Shown: positions 29,001 through 37,943, counted from the stretch's first letter. The stretch is DNA of 64,000 nucleotides from Flavobacterium sp. LC2016-01 (GCF_009711135.1 NZ_WMIC01000004.1:1-64000); one strand, 5' to 3'. The notes: generated from the sequence alone by a model not told the origin. Translations and numbers: made by a program.

Positions 29001-30799
29001 CTCGTTTTCAAGCCGGAATGGGATTCGATATTATGTTGAAAGATTATCAGGAAGCCAGATGCTCGAATACAGGAAAAACAGTCGGTTTGAACGGCTGGTA
29101 TGCGAACGGACAATCTTATGCGTATCTTCAAGGAGAACTTGGAATTGCAGTCGAACTTTCGTTCTTAAAATTTAAAGTACCGCTTATTTCTGGCGGAGCT
29201 GCTGTGTTGCTGCAGGCAAAATTGCCGAATCCTGTTTGGATGCGAGGATATATGGCTGGAAATATGAATATTTTAGGAGGCTTAATTAAAGGTAAGTTCC
29301 GATTTAAATTGGAAATTGGAGAAGTATGTCAATTTGAAAATGCCTCGCCATTAGGAGGATTAAAACTTATTACGGATGTCACTCCTAAAAAAGAGTCTAC
29401 AGATGTAGATGTTTTTGCTGTACCGCAAGCGGCGTTTTCAATGAAGGTAAATGAAGCTTTTGTAATTCCAGAAGACAAAGGAGATGTTACGTACAAAGTG
29501 ATATTGGAGAAATTTAAAGTTTTAGACGGCACTGTAGAGATTCCTGGAGTGTTGGAATGGAATTCTATGAAAGATAAAGCTAATTTTGTGTCAACGGATA
29601 TTTTGCCTCCAAATAAAACGCTTAAAGCAGAAGTTGAGGTAAGTTTTCAAAAAATGGTAAATGGTATTTTTCAGCCCATAAAGGTTGATGGAAAAGTAGC
29701 AAAAGAACTTGAAGAAAGAGTTTTTACCACTGGAGGTGCCCCCAATCATATTCCTCTTACCAACATAAAATATTCTTATCCTGTAGTAGAACAAAAATAT
29801 TTCCTGGAGGAAGAATTTTCTAAAGGATATATTCAGCTCAAACGTGGTCAGGATTATTTGTTTGAAGATGGAAAATGGGAAACAAAAGTGAAATTTAATG
29901 AAGATGGATCTTCAAATGAAATCGCGGCAGTTTTTATTTATAATAACACTTCAAATGAAGTAAATTATGATTTGCCAAATATTAATCAGGCGAAGAAATA
30001 TAATTTTTCAATTGTCAGCAGTCTTAAAGATGGACAGCAAACCAATGTTGTTTCAGCAGAAAAAACAAATACAATTAGTGACGGCGGAAATACTATTGAA
30101 GTAAGAGAAAATCAGGCGGATGCTTTATCTAAATCAGAAGGAGATATTGATAGACTTTCTTATTCATTTACGACCAGCAAATACAAAACATTTGCTTCTA
30201 AGATGAATGCAATAACCACAAAAAGCTACAATTTTGGAGTATTATATTCAGATGTAATCTATCTTACCAATACGATAACGAGTCAGGAAGCTTTTGATTT
30301 GACAGAATTGCAAGGTGCGACTTACAGTGATAATGTACCGCTTATTGCAGCACAATCGAAGCTTAATGATGAGTATTATACAACTGACATCTTTCCTTCG
30401 CTTTACAGAGATTATCCTTTAAATGGTGTTTATGCAATAACGAACAGAGATACAGCAGAATTGGGTGTAATTCCAGCAAAAGCAATTCCGCTTAGTGCTT
30501 ATTATATGTCAAGTCTTGAGAACGATGTAAATCAATCTTGGACAACAAGTAATTTTCCTTTTAAATACAATATGCCTTTATTGTATAAACAGGATTGGGT
30601 TGATTTAAATAATCAGATTATAAATGACTATGTCAATGGCGATGTAAACAATGATGCTATAGCAAAACAATTTTTAAACAGTAATTATCTATTTATGCGA
30701 TATGGTAACTACGAAATAGCTATGAAGTATAATTTACCAGGGGGCAAAAAATCTTCTGATTACACTTATAAATATAAAAACAATAATAATTTCAGATAG
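26093..30799 (+). CDS. Very large exported protein of unknown function
   Basis: A 1568-residue protein starting at the ATG at 26093, where a good signal peptide begins (MKKFYKIQLSVLFIILSVVF); an ATG 12 codons upstream gives a poor N-terminus. The body is mostly long beta strands. A middle region (about 560-1080) is rich in Gly and hydrophobic residues (MINGFGGGAYYKM, GVFLKTTSYFMAGTLLPGSPPPPPE). No T9SS sorting domain or lipobox is present; the C-terminus is a charged tail. I recognise no named family. It is the last gene of the locus, closed by a terminator. Proteins of this type near Bacteroidota surface toxins may be part of the delivery machinery, but this is inferred. Confidence 0.7.
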   Translation: MKKFYKIQLSVLFIILSVVFSYGQDVTASKEVAAAASSIEKIEASERWVDKFSNQDLVELPIGIRNTVSNIQYSIGITKAVFSPEYTTLTVFCRVDIPQKNKNGQPMQLFFGADNVKLSHQGGIMGEAKLVLLGNVDIPFSENKWQVSLMGGFDMATGNVDDLTYVTIDCDGFKEMKITGAVEFSRDLILPIDPKTKTVDETKTTVEKKYYNGKVAQIPNRVRGDFNFTATGWNDILVNVTLQPFVQADKRNGKDYEGNFQFLVSNAVLDLSDLKNDPKVVFPDYYVKNNLLMPSQQSWKGVFIQSFKVGLPKEFQTTDSASKKERITVGAQNLIIDKFGVSGTFFANNVFPLDRGITSEEKSWAYSLDHIDVTIAANLFVKANLNGQILLPITKGLPKEKESDNTPAAVTEAATTFDELDGNTEKTPKAPPQTKRAGLAYSGFISMEEQRLTVVTKDSISFDLWKARALLLPNSSVELKLVNGKFLPKANLNGNISFGTNKDATDETEVKGKRMVDFKGISFENLQLQTVSPVIAVRNMGYKGTVGFANFPVSIGNINVSINENYSRIDFDLGINLMDGTSGAGATARIGILGKMYEEGYRQKSKYNGLDLSAISVDCKFSGLAIKGSLIMMEKDPVYGNGFNAELEVDVAGVVNVQAKAIFGKNTFRYWYFDASVKWPPTPAPFMINGFGGGAYYKMHRNADVAVADFSPSGLSYTPDEKINLGVKALIYFHIGSETICDGEAGLEIAFNSKGGINKLAIFGKANVVAKIPGPKSISGLMNKVVSNAVSKAVFMEADSPEPKGSFESEYIAKAKKGVPGDLSAEVGIKVASAIEFDFQNNSLHGSLDVFINTPGNFLSGIGEGGRAGWAVFHKDPKDWYMYIGTPEDRCGIKIGVAGVFLKTTSYFMAGTLLPGSPPPPPEVANILGVDAKELDYMRDENALANGGGMAFGASLNFDTGDLSFLLFYARFQAGMGFDIMLKDYQEARCSNTGKTVGLNGWYANGQSYAYLQGELGIAVELSFLKFKVPLISGGAAVLLQAKLPNPVWMRGYMAGNMNILGGLIKGKFRFKLEIGEVCQFENASPLGGLKLITDVTPKKESTDVDVFAVPQAAFSMKVNEAFVIPEDKGDVTYKVILEKFKVLDGTVEIPGVLEWNSMKDKANFVSTDILPPNKTLKAEVEVSFQKMVNGIFQPIKVDGKVAKELEERVFTTGGAPNHIPLTNIKYSYPVVEQKYFLEEEFSKGYIQLKRGQDYLFEDGKWETKVKFNEDGSSNEIAAVFIYNNTSNEVNYDLPNINQAKKYNFSIVSSLKDGQQTNVVSAEKTNTISDGGNTIEVRENQADALSKSEGDIDRLSYSFTTSKYKTFASKMNAITTKSYNFGVLYSDVIYLTNTITSQEAFDLTELQGATYSDNVPLIAAQSKLNDEYYTTDIFPSLYRDYPLNGVYAITNRDTAELGVIPAKAIPLSAYYMSSLENDVNQSWTTSNFPFKYNMPLLYKQDWVDLNNQIINDYVNGDVNNDAIAKQFLNSNYLFMRYGNYEIAMKYNLPGGKKSSDYTYKYKNNNNFR

Positions 30800-30820
30800 A
30801 GAAAAATGAAATTCATATTT

Positions 30821-30851
30821 AAGACTGCCCTGAATAGGCAGTCTTTTTTTT
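30821..30851 (+). terminator. Rho-independent terminator of the toxin locus
   Basis: AAGACTGCC (30821-30829) pairs perfectly with GGCAGTCTT (30837-30845) across a 7-base loop and is followed by a T tract. It lies 21 bases after the stop at 30799. Confidence 0.92.
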
Positions 30852-30917
30852 AAAATTATTTTTGAATTGAATCATCAAAAAAATAAATCCTTCACCTCTT
30901 TTTTTAAAAAACTGATT

Positions 30918-30942
30918 TAGCTTTTTGCGGCAAAATTGGAGG
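30918..30942. repeat. Copy of a dispersed 25-base repeat
   Basis: TAGCTTTTTGCGGCAAAATT plus GGAGG. It matches 23 of 25 bases at 39870-39894, nine kilobases away. It is non-coding here, in the 355-base gap before the ECF sigma gene. Confidence 0.6.
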
Positions 30943-31040
30943 AATCTGAAATTCCAAAAGGGCAAGTATACTTACAGCTAACTTTTGACTTCAAATGTTA
31001 ATAATATGTTTCGCTTTGCGATGGTTTTATTAATGTAAAC

Positions 31041-31090
31041 GTAACCTAATCGACCTACCCCAAGTTTTAATTTTGGAGACATATAAGAAG
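31041..31090 (+). promoter_or_regulatory. Conserved promoter-like element upstream of the ECF sigma gene
   Basis: GTAACCT (31041), CCTACC (31054), AATTT (31069) and AGACATA (31077) occur here with spacing 13, 28 and 36 from the first base. The same four words with identical spacing occur at 31810-31860 before the FecR gene. It is probably the promoter read by the sigma factor itself. Confidence 0.65.
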
Positions 31091-31207
31091 AACTCAATAC
31101 TTTGTATATGTCATTTTTTAAAGAACACGAACATTATCAGAACCAAATCAGAAAAAGTGTTTCTGCCGGCGCTTTTCTTTTGATTATTCATACCAAAATA
31201 ATGTATC

Positions 31208-31765
31208 ATGTATAAGAAGCTTACAGACGAGGAACTTGTCGAATTATTAAAATCGGGCAAGGATAAAGCTTTTGATGAACTTTATTTTAGATACCGCGAT
31301 GTACTTGTTCGATTTGTTTATTTGAGAATGAAATCAATCGCAATCTCAGAAGAAATTGTGCAGGAAGTTTTTACCTCTATTTGGGAACGACGCAAGACCA
31401 TTGTAATCCAGAAAAGTTTTGCGGCTTATATCTATACTTCAGTTCGTTACTTGACTTTAGATTATATAAAATCTCACGAAGTTACGAGTCAGTATATTCA
31501 GGAAGTTTTAGATAAAAACGTGGTGGCTTACACAAGTCAAAACGCAACAGAAGATGCTATTTATTATGATGAATTGCAAAAAGCTGTTGATGAAGCGGCC
31601 ATGTTGCTTCCTAAAAAATCAAAAGAAGTCTTTATTCTAAGTCGTGTGAAACATTACACCAATAAAGAAATAGCCGAGGAACTGAATGTTTCCATCGAAA
31701 CGGTAAAATACCATATTACGTATGCGCTAAAATTCATGCGTACCTATTTAGGTGAATTCAACTAA
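31208..31765 (+). CDS. ECF RNA polymerase sigma factor
   Basis: A 185-residue extracytoplasmic-function sigma factor of the kind paired with FecR and SusC in Bacteroidota. Region 2 covers about 20-95: FDELYFRYRDVLVRFVYLRM, then EEIVQEVFTSIWERR, the polymerase- and -10-binding helices. Region 4 covers about 125-180: LLPKKSKEVFILSR, with the helix-turn-helix HYTNKEIAEELNVSIETVKYH. Length is normal for the family. The gene precedes fecR by 112 bases, and matching promoter-like elements precede both genes, suggesting that the sigma factor activates itself and its anti-sigma gene. It probably controls the SusC/D phosphatase locus downstream. Confidence 0.95.
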   Translation: MYKKLTDEELVELLKSGKDKAFDELYFRYRDVLVRFVYLRMKSIAISEEIVQEVFTSIWERRKTIVIQKSFAAYIYTSVRYLTLDYIKSHEVTSQYIQEVLDKNVVAYTSQNATEDAIYYDELQKAVDEAAMLLPKKSKEVFILSRVKHYTNKEIAEELNVSIETVKYHITYALKFMRTYLGEFN

Positions 31766-31809
31766 AAGTAAAATTCAGATTAAGAATCCATTTTTTTCTT
31801 AACAGAAGC

Positions 31810-31860
31810 GTAACCTGACGCGCCTACCTAAAAATTCAATTTCCAAGACATACTATTAAA
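31810..31860 (+). promoter_or_regulatory. Second copy of the conserved promoter-like element, upstream of fecR
   Basis: GTAACCT (31810), CCTACC (31823), AATTT (31838) and AGACATA (31846) repeat the 31041-31090 element with the same internal distances. It ends 18 bases before the FecR start. Confidence 0.65.
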
Positions 31861-31877
31861 GACATAAAGAAATTATA

Positions 31878-32807
31878 ATGCCTCAAAATTCAAATAACGA
31901 AAACAACGAAATAAAAAACTTCTTAGACGGAAAGTATTCTCCGAAAGGGCAAGAAATGTGGAATAAATGGTACGACCGTACAGATGATTTTTTTGATAAT
32001 ATGGAGGTGATTCAATCCGATCGTTCACAGTTAAAAAAAGAATTAAGACAAATCAAAAATACGGGTAAAGTTATTTCCTTTCAATATAAAAACTGGGCTG
32101 TTGCCGCATCTTTAATTTTCTTAATTGGATTATCGGTGTTTTTTTATCAAGCATCCAATTCTGTTGAAAATACACAATTAACAGTAAAATTAGGAGAACA
32201 TTCTAAAATAAAATTAAGCGACGGAACACAAATATGGCTAAATGCAGGAAGTGTCCTTAAATATCCAAAAGAATTTAAAGGTAATAACAGAGAAGTTTAT
32301 TTAAGCGGAGAAGCTTTTTTTGATGTAGCCAAAGACAAAAAGCATCCTTTTATTATTCACACCAATAAAATGGATACAAAAGTGCTCGGAACCAGTTTTA
32401 ATGTTCAGGCATATCCAGACCAAAGAACTCAAGAAGTTTCGGTGATGACGGGAAGAGTAAACGTGAAATCGACTGTTACAGAAGAAAATGTATATGTAAC
32501 GCCAGGGCAAAAAGTGGTTTTTAAATCTCAGGATAATAAACTTCAAGCTTTTAAGGATATTCCGGTAAACACAATTTCGTTATGGCGAAAAAACATTATG
32601 GTTTTTGAAGAAACACCTCTTCCTGAAGTTGTTGCCACAATAAATCGCAATTATAATGTTGCAATTGAAATCAAAAACAAAAATTTAAACGCTTTAAAAA
32701 TAAGTGGATATTTTAAAGAAATGCCTGCTGATCAGGTAATTGGACTGGTGTGCAATATCATCAATGCCAATTATAAAATGGATTCAGGAATTTATAAAAT
32801 AGAATAA
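31878..32807 (+). CDS. FecR-family anti-sigma factor
   Basis: A 309-residue inner-membrane anti-sigma factor. Residues 1-70 form the cytoplasmic sigma-binding part. One membrane helix lies near 73-93 (NWAVAASLIFLIGLSVFFY). The periplasmic FecR domain spans about 105-205 (KIKLSDGTQIWLNAGS, GEAFFDVAKDKKHPFIIHT, VLGTSFNVQAY). A C-terminal DUF4974/STN-like domain covers about 240-309 (FEETPLPEVVATINRNY). In this family the periplasmic part senses substrate binding by the SusC receptor and releases the sigma factor. Position between sigma and susC genes is the usual one. Confidence 0.95.
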   Translation: MPQNSNNENNEIKNFLDGKYSPKGQEMWNKWYDRTDDFFDNMEVIQSDRSQLKKELRQIKNTGKVISFQYKNWAVAASLIFLIGLSVFFYQASNSVENTQLTVKLGEHSKIKLSDGTQIWLNAGSVLKYPKEFKGNNREVYLSGEAFFDVAKDKKHPFIIHTNKMDTKVLGTSFNVQAYPDQRTQEVSVMTGRVNVKSTVTEENVYVTPGQKVVFKSQDNKLQAFKDIPVNTISLWRKNIMVFEETPLPEVVATINRNYNVAIEIKNKNLNALKISGYFKEMPADQVIGLVCNIINANYKMDSGIYKIE

Positions 32808-32868
32808 TTAGAAAATAAACTACGTAGAAAACCCAATAAACAAAACAATTAAACTTAATCTAAAAATT

Positions 32869-35800
32869 ATGAATGAAAAACAAATGCGGTCTGCCGTAAA
32901 ATGCCAGAGCATAAGGACGATAGGAATGAAATTATTCCTTTTTATGGCTTTGTTTTTTGCAACGCTGACAGCAAACGCTAAGAATGTTGACATTAATCAA
33001 AGAGTAACTTTGAAAGTTGAAAACGAAAGTATAAAAAATATATTTCAAAAAATTGAAAATCAGGTTGATGTGCATTTTATGTACGAAAGCAGCCAAGTCA
33101 ATGCAAATCAGAAACTAAGTTTAAAACTAAATAATGTAACGCTGGAACAGGCGTTAGATAAAATCTGTGGCGCTGCACTTCGATATGAAATTGTGAACAA
33201 TAATATTGTCATTAAGAAAAATCAAAAAGAAGTGGGACAGAACAAACTTATTATTTCTGGAACTGTTTATGGCGGAGACGATAATATGCCGTTGCCAGGT
33301 GTTGGAATTAAAGATAAAGGTTCTAACGCGACAGCTACAACTGATTTTGACGGAACATTCAAAATGGAAATCAATGCTTCAGAAGCGACGCTTGTTTTTT
33401 CTTATGTTGGATATGTAAATCAAGAAGTAAAAGTAACCAGTTCACAAAACATTACGGTGAAATTAGCTGCCGATGTAAAACAGCTTCAAGAAGTAATTGT
33501 GATGGGTTACGGAAGTGTGAAAAAAAATGAAGTTTTAGGAGCTGTAGGTTCGGTTTCGATGAAAGAAACAGCGAGCAGAACATACAACAATGCTGCCGAA
33601 TTATTACAAGGAACTGTTGCCGGAGTTACGGTTATTAACGATGGTGGTGATCCCACTGCTTCGCCAACAATCAATATTCGTGGTATCGGATCTTTAAATG
33701 CTGAAACGCCTTTAATTGTTTTAGATGGAATTATTTACAGCGGATCTTTAAATACTTTAAATCCAAATGATATTGCTTCGATCAGCGTTTTGAAAGATGC
33801 GGCTTCTGCAGCCATTTACGGTGCGAGAGCTTCTGGAGGTGTAATTTTAATTACGTCTAAAAAAGGAGTTTCTGATAGAATTAATGTAAATGTAAATTAT
33901 CAAGGCGGTTTTCAAAATGTGGCAAAAAAACTAGAGGTTCTAAACGCTGCAGAATATGCTGATGCTATGAATTTAGCAAGAGATAATGCAGGTTTGCCAA
34001 GAATCCCTGCATTTGATCCTGCATTTGAACCGACAGCAAGAACGACAAAAACAAACTGGATGGACGAAATTTTCCATACAGGAGAAATTCAGGATTTATC
34101 TCTTTCTATAAACGGAAAAACAGAAAAATCAAATTTCTTTCTTTCGGGAGGTTATAGAAAAAATGAAGGAATCTTGCTTAATACTTACGGAGAACGTTAC
34201 ACTGTTAGAGCAAATTCATCTTTTAAACTGGCTGATAATTTTACGATTGGAGAAAATTTATCATACTCTTTAACAGATGGTCAAACGGCTAATACTTCAA
34301 GTTCATATACAGGAGCAATTCAAGCAGCAATTTTGTATCCGCCAAATGCAACGATTTATAGAGAAGATGGTTCTGGACAATTTGGTGGCGTTCCTGAGAA
34401 ATATATTGGTTCTTACGGAGACGTAATCAATCCGGTAGCGTATTTGAAAAGATTAGATAATAAAAATCCAATTTCTACCATTTTGATCAATCCTTATGCA
34501 GAGTGGGAAGTTGTTCAAGGACTGAAAATTAAATCAAACTGGGGGTATACTAGAATTCAAGATAACGCAACAGATTTTACTGTAAAAGTTACGGAACCTG
34601 GAAAAATATTCGATTTCAATAGATTGACATTGAAAAATATGACAATTACCGATTTATTGAGCGAGCAGACTATTTCTTACGAAAAATCATTTGGAAAACA
34701 CAATTTGAAAGCTTTAGCTGGATATACTTTCCAAGAAACTAAAAGAGATTTTTATACGATTGAAGGAACTGGTTTTGACAACGAAGATCCATCACAACGT
34801 TATTTATTGAATGCCAAATTAATTCAGCAAACAGGAGCAGGAAGATCAGATGAGATAATTTCTTCTTATGTCGGAAGAATTAACTACGATTTCAATCAAA
34901 AGTATTTATTATCAGGAATCGTACGTCGCGATGGAACTTCAAAATTATTAGAAGAAAATCGTTGGAAAGTATATCCTTCTGTTTCTGCAGGCTGGTTAAT
35001 TTCTGAAGAAAGTTTTATGAAAGGTCTTGAGCCAATTATCAGCACTTTAAAACTTCGCGCAAGCTGGGGACAAATTGGAAACTTAGGAAACCTTGGACCA
35101 TATCAGTTTAGTGTGCCTTTGGTACAGACTCAAGCTTTAATTGGAGCAACTCCGACAATCAATTACGGATATGCTGAAAGTGAATTATCAAATCCTAACT
35201 TAAAATGGGAAAGCTCTGAGCAAACAAACATTGGTTTAGATTTTACAATGTTGCATAACAGTTTAATCGGATCTGTTGATGCTTATGTAAAAAAGAACAA
35301 AGACATGTTGGTTCGTGATCAATTGCCTGGTGTTTCTGGAACTCCACAAGGAAGAATTGTGAATTCTGGAGATGTTGAAAATAAAGGTATTGAGGTGAGT
35401 TTAACGTACCAAAAAACACGTGGAGATTTTAAATTTGATGTTACAGCAAACGCTGGATTCTTAGGTAATAAAATTGTTTCTATTAAAGACGATTTAAGTT
35501 CTCTAGAACCGCTAGGTTTAAGCAGAGTTCGTAGTTTGCCTTTAGCTAATATTTATCAGGTTGGAAGTCCAGTTGGTGCTTTCTACGGATATGCAACAGA
35601 CGGATTATTTCAGAGTAATGCTGAAGCAAAAGCGTATGTAAACTCAAATGGTGTTGCGTATCAGCCAAATGCAGTTGCTGGAGATATTAAATTTAAAGAT
35701 GAAAACGGTGACGGTGTAATCAATAATAGTGACAGAGTTGTATTAGGAAGCCCTTTCCCGAAAACAACGTATAGTTTAAATGCTAATTTCAAATATAAAG

Positions 35801-36243
35801 AATTCGATATGAATATCTTTTTCAGCGGATCAGCAGGAAATAGTGTTTTCAATGCAGTAAAATATACAGGTTTAAATGCTTCTTTTCCAGGTTATAATTT
35901 ACTTGCTGAATCAAAAGATGCTTGGTCGCCAACAAATACGAATACAAACGTTCCAGTTCTTTCGTCAACAGACAATAACAATAATTTCGGACGTATTTCT
36001 GATTTGTATATTGAAGATGCTTCTTTCTTAAGATTGAAAAACGTTTCGATTGGTTATACAGTAAGAGAAAGCTGGTTGAATGGAAAAGCGAAATTGAGAT
36101 TCTTTATTTCTGGACAAAACCTATTTACAATTACAAATTATTCTGGAATGGATCCTGAAGTTGGTCTTAAAAATTTCGGTATGGATTTAGGACGTTATCC
36201 TCTTTCTCGTATTTACATGACAGGTGTTAACGCAACTTTTTAA
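32869..36243 (+). CDS. SusC/RagA-type TonB-dependent outer-membrane transporter with STN signalling domain
   Basis: A 1124-residue TonB-linked receptor. A long leader with the hydrophobic segment MKLFLFMALFFATLTANA is followed by an N-terminal STN (secretin/TonB short) domain at about 40-118, which signals to FecR. A carboxypeptidase-regulatory-like beta domain lies at about 125-205 (SGTVYGGDDNMPLPGVGI). The plug lies at about 210-335 (EVIVMGYGSVKKNEVLGAVG, SINIRG-like NIRGIGS, ISVLKDAASAAIYGARASGG), followed by the barrel to the terminal aromatic residue. It imports a ligand captured with the SusD protein encoded 19 bases downstream. The STN domain and the adjacent sigma/anti-sigma pair indicate substrate-triggered regulation. 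Confidence 0.95.
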   Translation: MNEKQMRSAVKCQSIRTIGMKLFLFMALFFATLTANAKNVDINQRVTLKVENESIKNIFQKIENQVDVHFMYESSQVNANQKLSLKLNNVTLEQALDKICGAALRYEIVNNNIVIKKNQKEVGQNKLIISGTVYGGDDNMPLPGVGIKDKGSNATATTDFDGTFKMEINASEATLVFSYVGYVNQEVKVTSSQNITVKLAADVKQLQEVIVMGYGSVKKNEVLGAVGSVSMKETASRTYNNAAELLQGTVAGVTVINDGGDPTASPTINIRGIGSLNAETPLIVLDGIIYSGSLNTLNPNDIASISVLKDAASAAIYGARASGGVILITSKKGVSDRINVNVNYQGGFQNVAKKLEVLNAAEYADAMNLARDNAGLPRIPAFDPAFEPTARTTKTNWMDEIFHTGEIQDLSLSINGKTEKSNFFLSGGYRKNEGILLNTYGERYTVRANSSFKLADNFTIGENLSYSLTDGQTANTSSSYTGAIQAAILYPPNATIYREDGSGQFGGVPEKYIGSYGDVINPVAYLKRLDNKNPISTILINPYAEWEVVQGLKIKSNWGYTRIQDNATDFTVKVTEPGKIFDFNRLTLKNMTITDLLSEQTISYEKSFGKHNLKALAGYTFQETKRDFYTIEGTGFDNEDPSQRYLLNAKLIQQTGAGRSDEIISSYVGRINYDFNQKYLLSGIVRRDGTSKLLEENRWKVYPSVSAGWLISEESFMKGLEPIISTLKLRASWGQIGNLGNLGPYQFSVPLVQTQALIGATPTINYGYAESELSNPNLKWESSEQTNIGLDFTMLHNSLIGSVDAYVKKNKDMLVRDQLPGVSGTPQGRIVNSGDVENKGIEVSLTYQKTRGDFKFDVTANAGFLGNKIVSIKDDLSSLEPLGLSRVRSLPLANIYQVGSPVGAFYGYATDGLFQSNAEAKAYVNSNGVAYQPNAVAGDIKFKDENGDGVINNSDRVVLGSPFPKTTYSLNANFKYKEFDMNIFFSGSAGNSVFNAVKYTGLNASFPGYNLLAESKDAWSPTNTNTNVPVLSSTDNNNNFGRISDLYIEDASFLRLKNVSIGYTVRESWLNGKAKLRFFISGQNLFTITNYSGMDPEVGLKNFGMDLGRYPLSRIYMTGVNATF

Positions 36244-36262
36244 AAAATAAAAAACAATTGAA

Positions 36263-37798
36263 ATGAAAAAAATAAGTCTTTTATTAATGAGTTTGGTGCT
36301 TTTAGCTGGTGTTTCGTCTTGCGAAAGTGAACTTGATGTGATTCCGCAGGGAGCTCCTTCAAGCGGAAATTTCTGGAAAACACCAGCAGATGCAAAAGCT
36401 GGAGTAAACGCAATTTACGCTTTGTATTCTGATGATAATATGTATGGCCGTGGTTTCTTCTGGCTCAATAATGCCAGCGATGATATCGGAACAAAACCGA
36501 GACAAAATGCAGAACGTATTAAGAATTTTATTGTAGATGGAGCTGAATCTGATACAAAAGATATCTGGAGAATTCACTACGAAATCATGAAACGTTGTAA
36601 TGATGTAATTCGCAATATTCCAAATATGCCTTTAGAAGAAAGTACAAAAAAAGGAATGTTGGGTGAAGCTTATTTTAATCATGCTGTAATGCATTTAGAA
36701 TTGGCTTATCGTTATGGAGATGATCGTGCTGGAATTCCGATTCAGGATAGAGAAAACCCATCAAACGTATATGTTCCTCGTGCTAAAAATGTTGCCGAAA
36801 ATTATGCTTATATCGCTGCCGATTTAATTAAAGCTGCCGATTTATTGCCATACTTTGATCAGCTTACACCAGACAATTACGGACGCGCGCACAAAACTGC
36901 TGCGTGGGCTTATTTGGTTCGTACTTATTTGTATGCTAAAGATTGGGATAATGCTATAAAATATGCTAACATGATTGTGGCAAGCGGTAAACACAAACTG
37001 TTGGACAATTTTGAAGATGTGTTTAAAATCAGTAATAACTGGTCGACAGAATACATTTGGGCGGTAACATCAAGTGCACAAAATACGTCGCTAGGATCTA
37101 TTTTCCCTGGGGTTTGTTTAGAAGATAAAGGCTGGGGAGTTTACAACGGCTGGGGAAATTTCTATCCAACAAAAGAATTGTTTGATACTTACGCTGCGAA
37201 CGATAAGAGAAGAAGCGCTACAATTTTACAAAAAGGAGACAAATTTGTTTATTTTGGAGAAACAGTAACTTTTAATGAAGGAAAATATGTTGTAAGTTCA
37301 AGTAACAGAACAGGTTATCAGTTTAAGAAATATATGGAGCCATTCAGTTATCCAAAAACAACATCTGGTGGAGTTGATATTCGTTATGTAAATGCAAACG
37401 GAGATAAACCTTCAACAGCTTTAAACGTTCCGCTTTTGCGTTATGCAGATGTGATTTTGATGTTAGCGGAAGCGAAATTAATGAAAGGTCAAAATGCAGA
37501 TACAGAAATCAATATGATTCGTCGCCGCGCAGGTCTTACCGATCTTTCTGGAGCAACATTAACCGATTTAAAAAGAGAAAGAAGATGCGAATTAGCAGGA
37601 GAATGGACCGATCGTCATTTCGATTTAGTGCGTTGGGGAGATGCAAAAGATACTTATGCAAAACCATTACACCATTATGATGGAAGCGTAATTTATCCTG
37701 CTCGTAATTTTAATCCTGCAATACACCATGTTTGGCCAATACCGCCAGACGAAATTGCAGTGAGCAAAGGTGCCTTGACTCAAAACCAAGGTTGGTAA
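36263..37798 (+). CDS. SusD/RagB-type nutrient-binding lipoprotein
   Basis: A 511-residue surface lipoprotein. The signal peptide ends in lipobox VSSC (Cys at 20). The body has the SusD pattern: an N-terminal SusD-like domain with NFWKTPADAKAGVNAIYALY (about 33-52), TPR-like helices, and the RagB/SusD C-terminal domain with LLRYADVILMLAEAKLM (about 393-409), GEWTDRHFDLVRWGD and a final IPPDEIAVSKGALTQNQGW. It forms the lid of the SusC channel encoded just upstream. Which ligand it binds cannot be read directly, but the phosphodiesterase/phosphatase gene that follows suggests a phosphorylated compound. Confidence 0.95.
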   Translation: MKKISLLLMSLVLLAGVSSCESELDVIPQGAPSSGNFWKTPADAKAGVNAIYALYSDDNMYGRGFFWLNNASDDIGTKPRQNAERIKNFIVDGAESDTKDIWRIHYEIMKRCNDVIRNIPNMPLEESTKKGMLGEAYFNHAVMHLELAYRYGDDRAGIPIQDRENPSNVYVPRAKNVAENYAYIAADLIKAADLLPYFDQLTPDNYGRAHKTAAWAYLVRTYLYAKDWDNAIKYANMIVASGKHKLLDNFEDVFKISNNWSTEYIWAVTSSAQNTSLGSIFPGVCLEDKGWGVYNGWGNFYPTKELFDTYAANDKRRSATILQKGDKFVYFGETVTFNEGKYVVSSSNRTGYQFKKYMEPFSYPKTTSGGVDIRYVNANGDKPSTALNVPLLRYADVILMLAEAKLMKGQNADTEINMIRRRAGLTDLSGATLTDLKRERRCELAGEWTDRHFDLVRWGDAKDTYAKPLHHYDGSVIYPARNFNPAIHHVWPIPPDEIAVSKGALTQNQGW

Positions 37799-37833
37799 TC
37801 AATAGTTTCATTGTGTTTTTTTAGTTTTTTACG

Positions 37834-37859
37834 CTGCAGTCTTTGTCAGGAGACTGCAG
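37834..37859. terminator. Hairpin after the SusD gene, possible terminator or attenuator
   Basis: CTGCAGTCT (37834-37842) pairs perfectly with AGACTGCAG (37851-37859) across an 8-base loop, 35 bases after the SusD stop. No T tract follows directly on the plus strand, so partial termination or mRNA protection is as likely as full termination. Confidence 0.5.
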
Positions 37860-37943
37860 TTGTAAAAAAATAGTAAAACCTTTTTTTGTTTTAAAACATA
37901 TCAAGAAATTACCTACAGCTTTTTGCTATTTAATTTATTTTCG

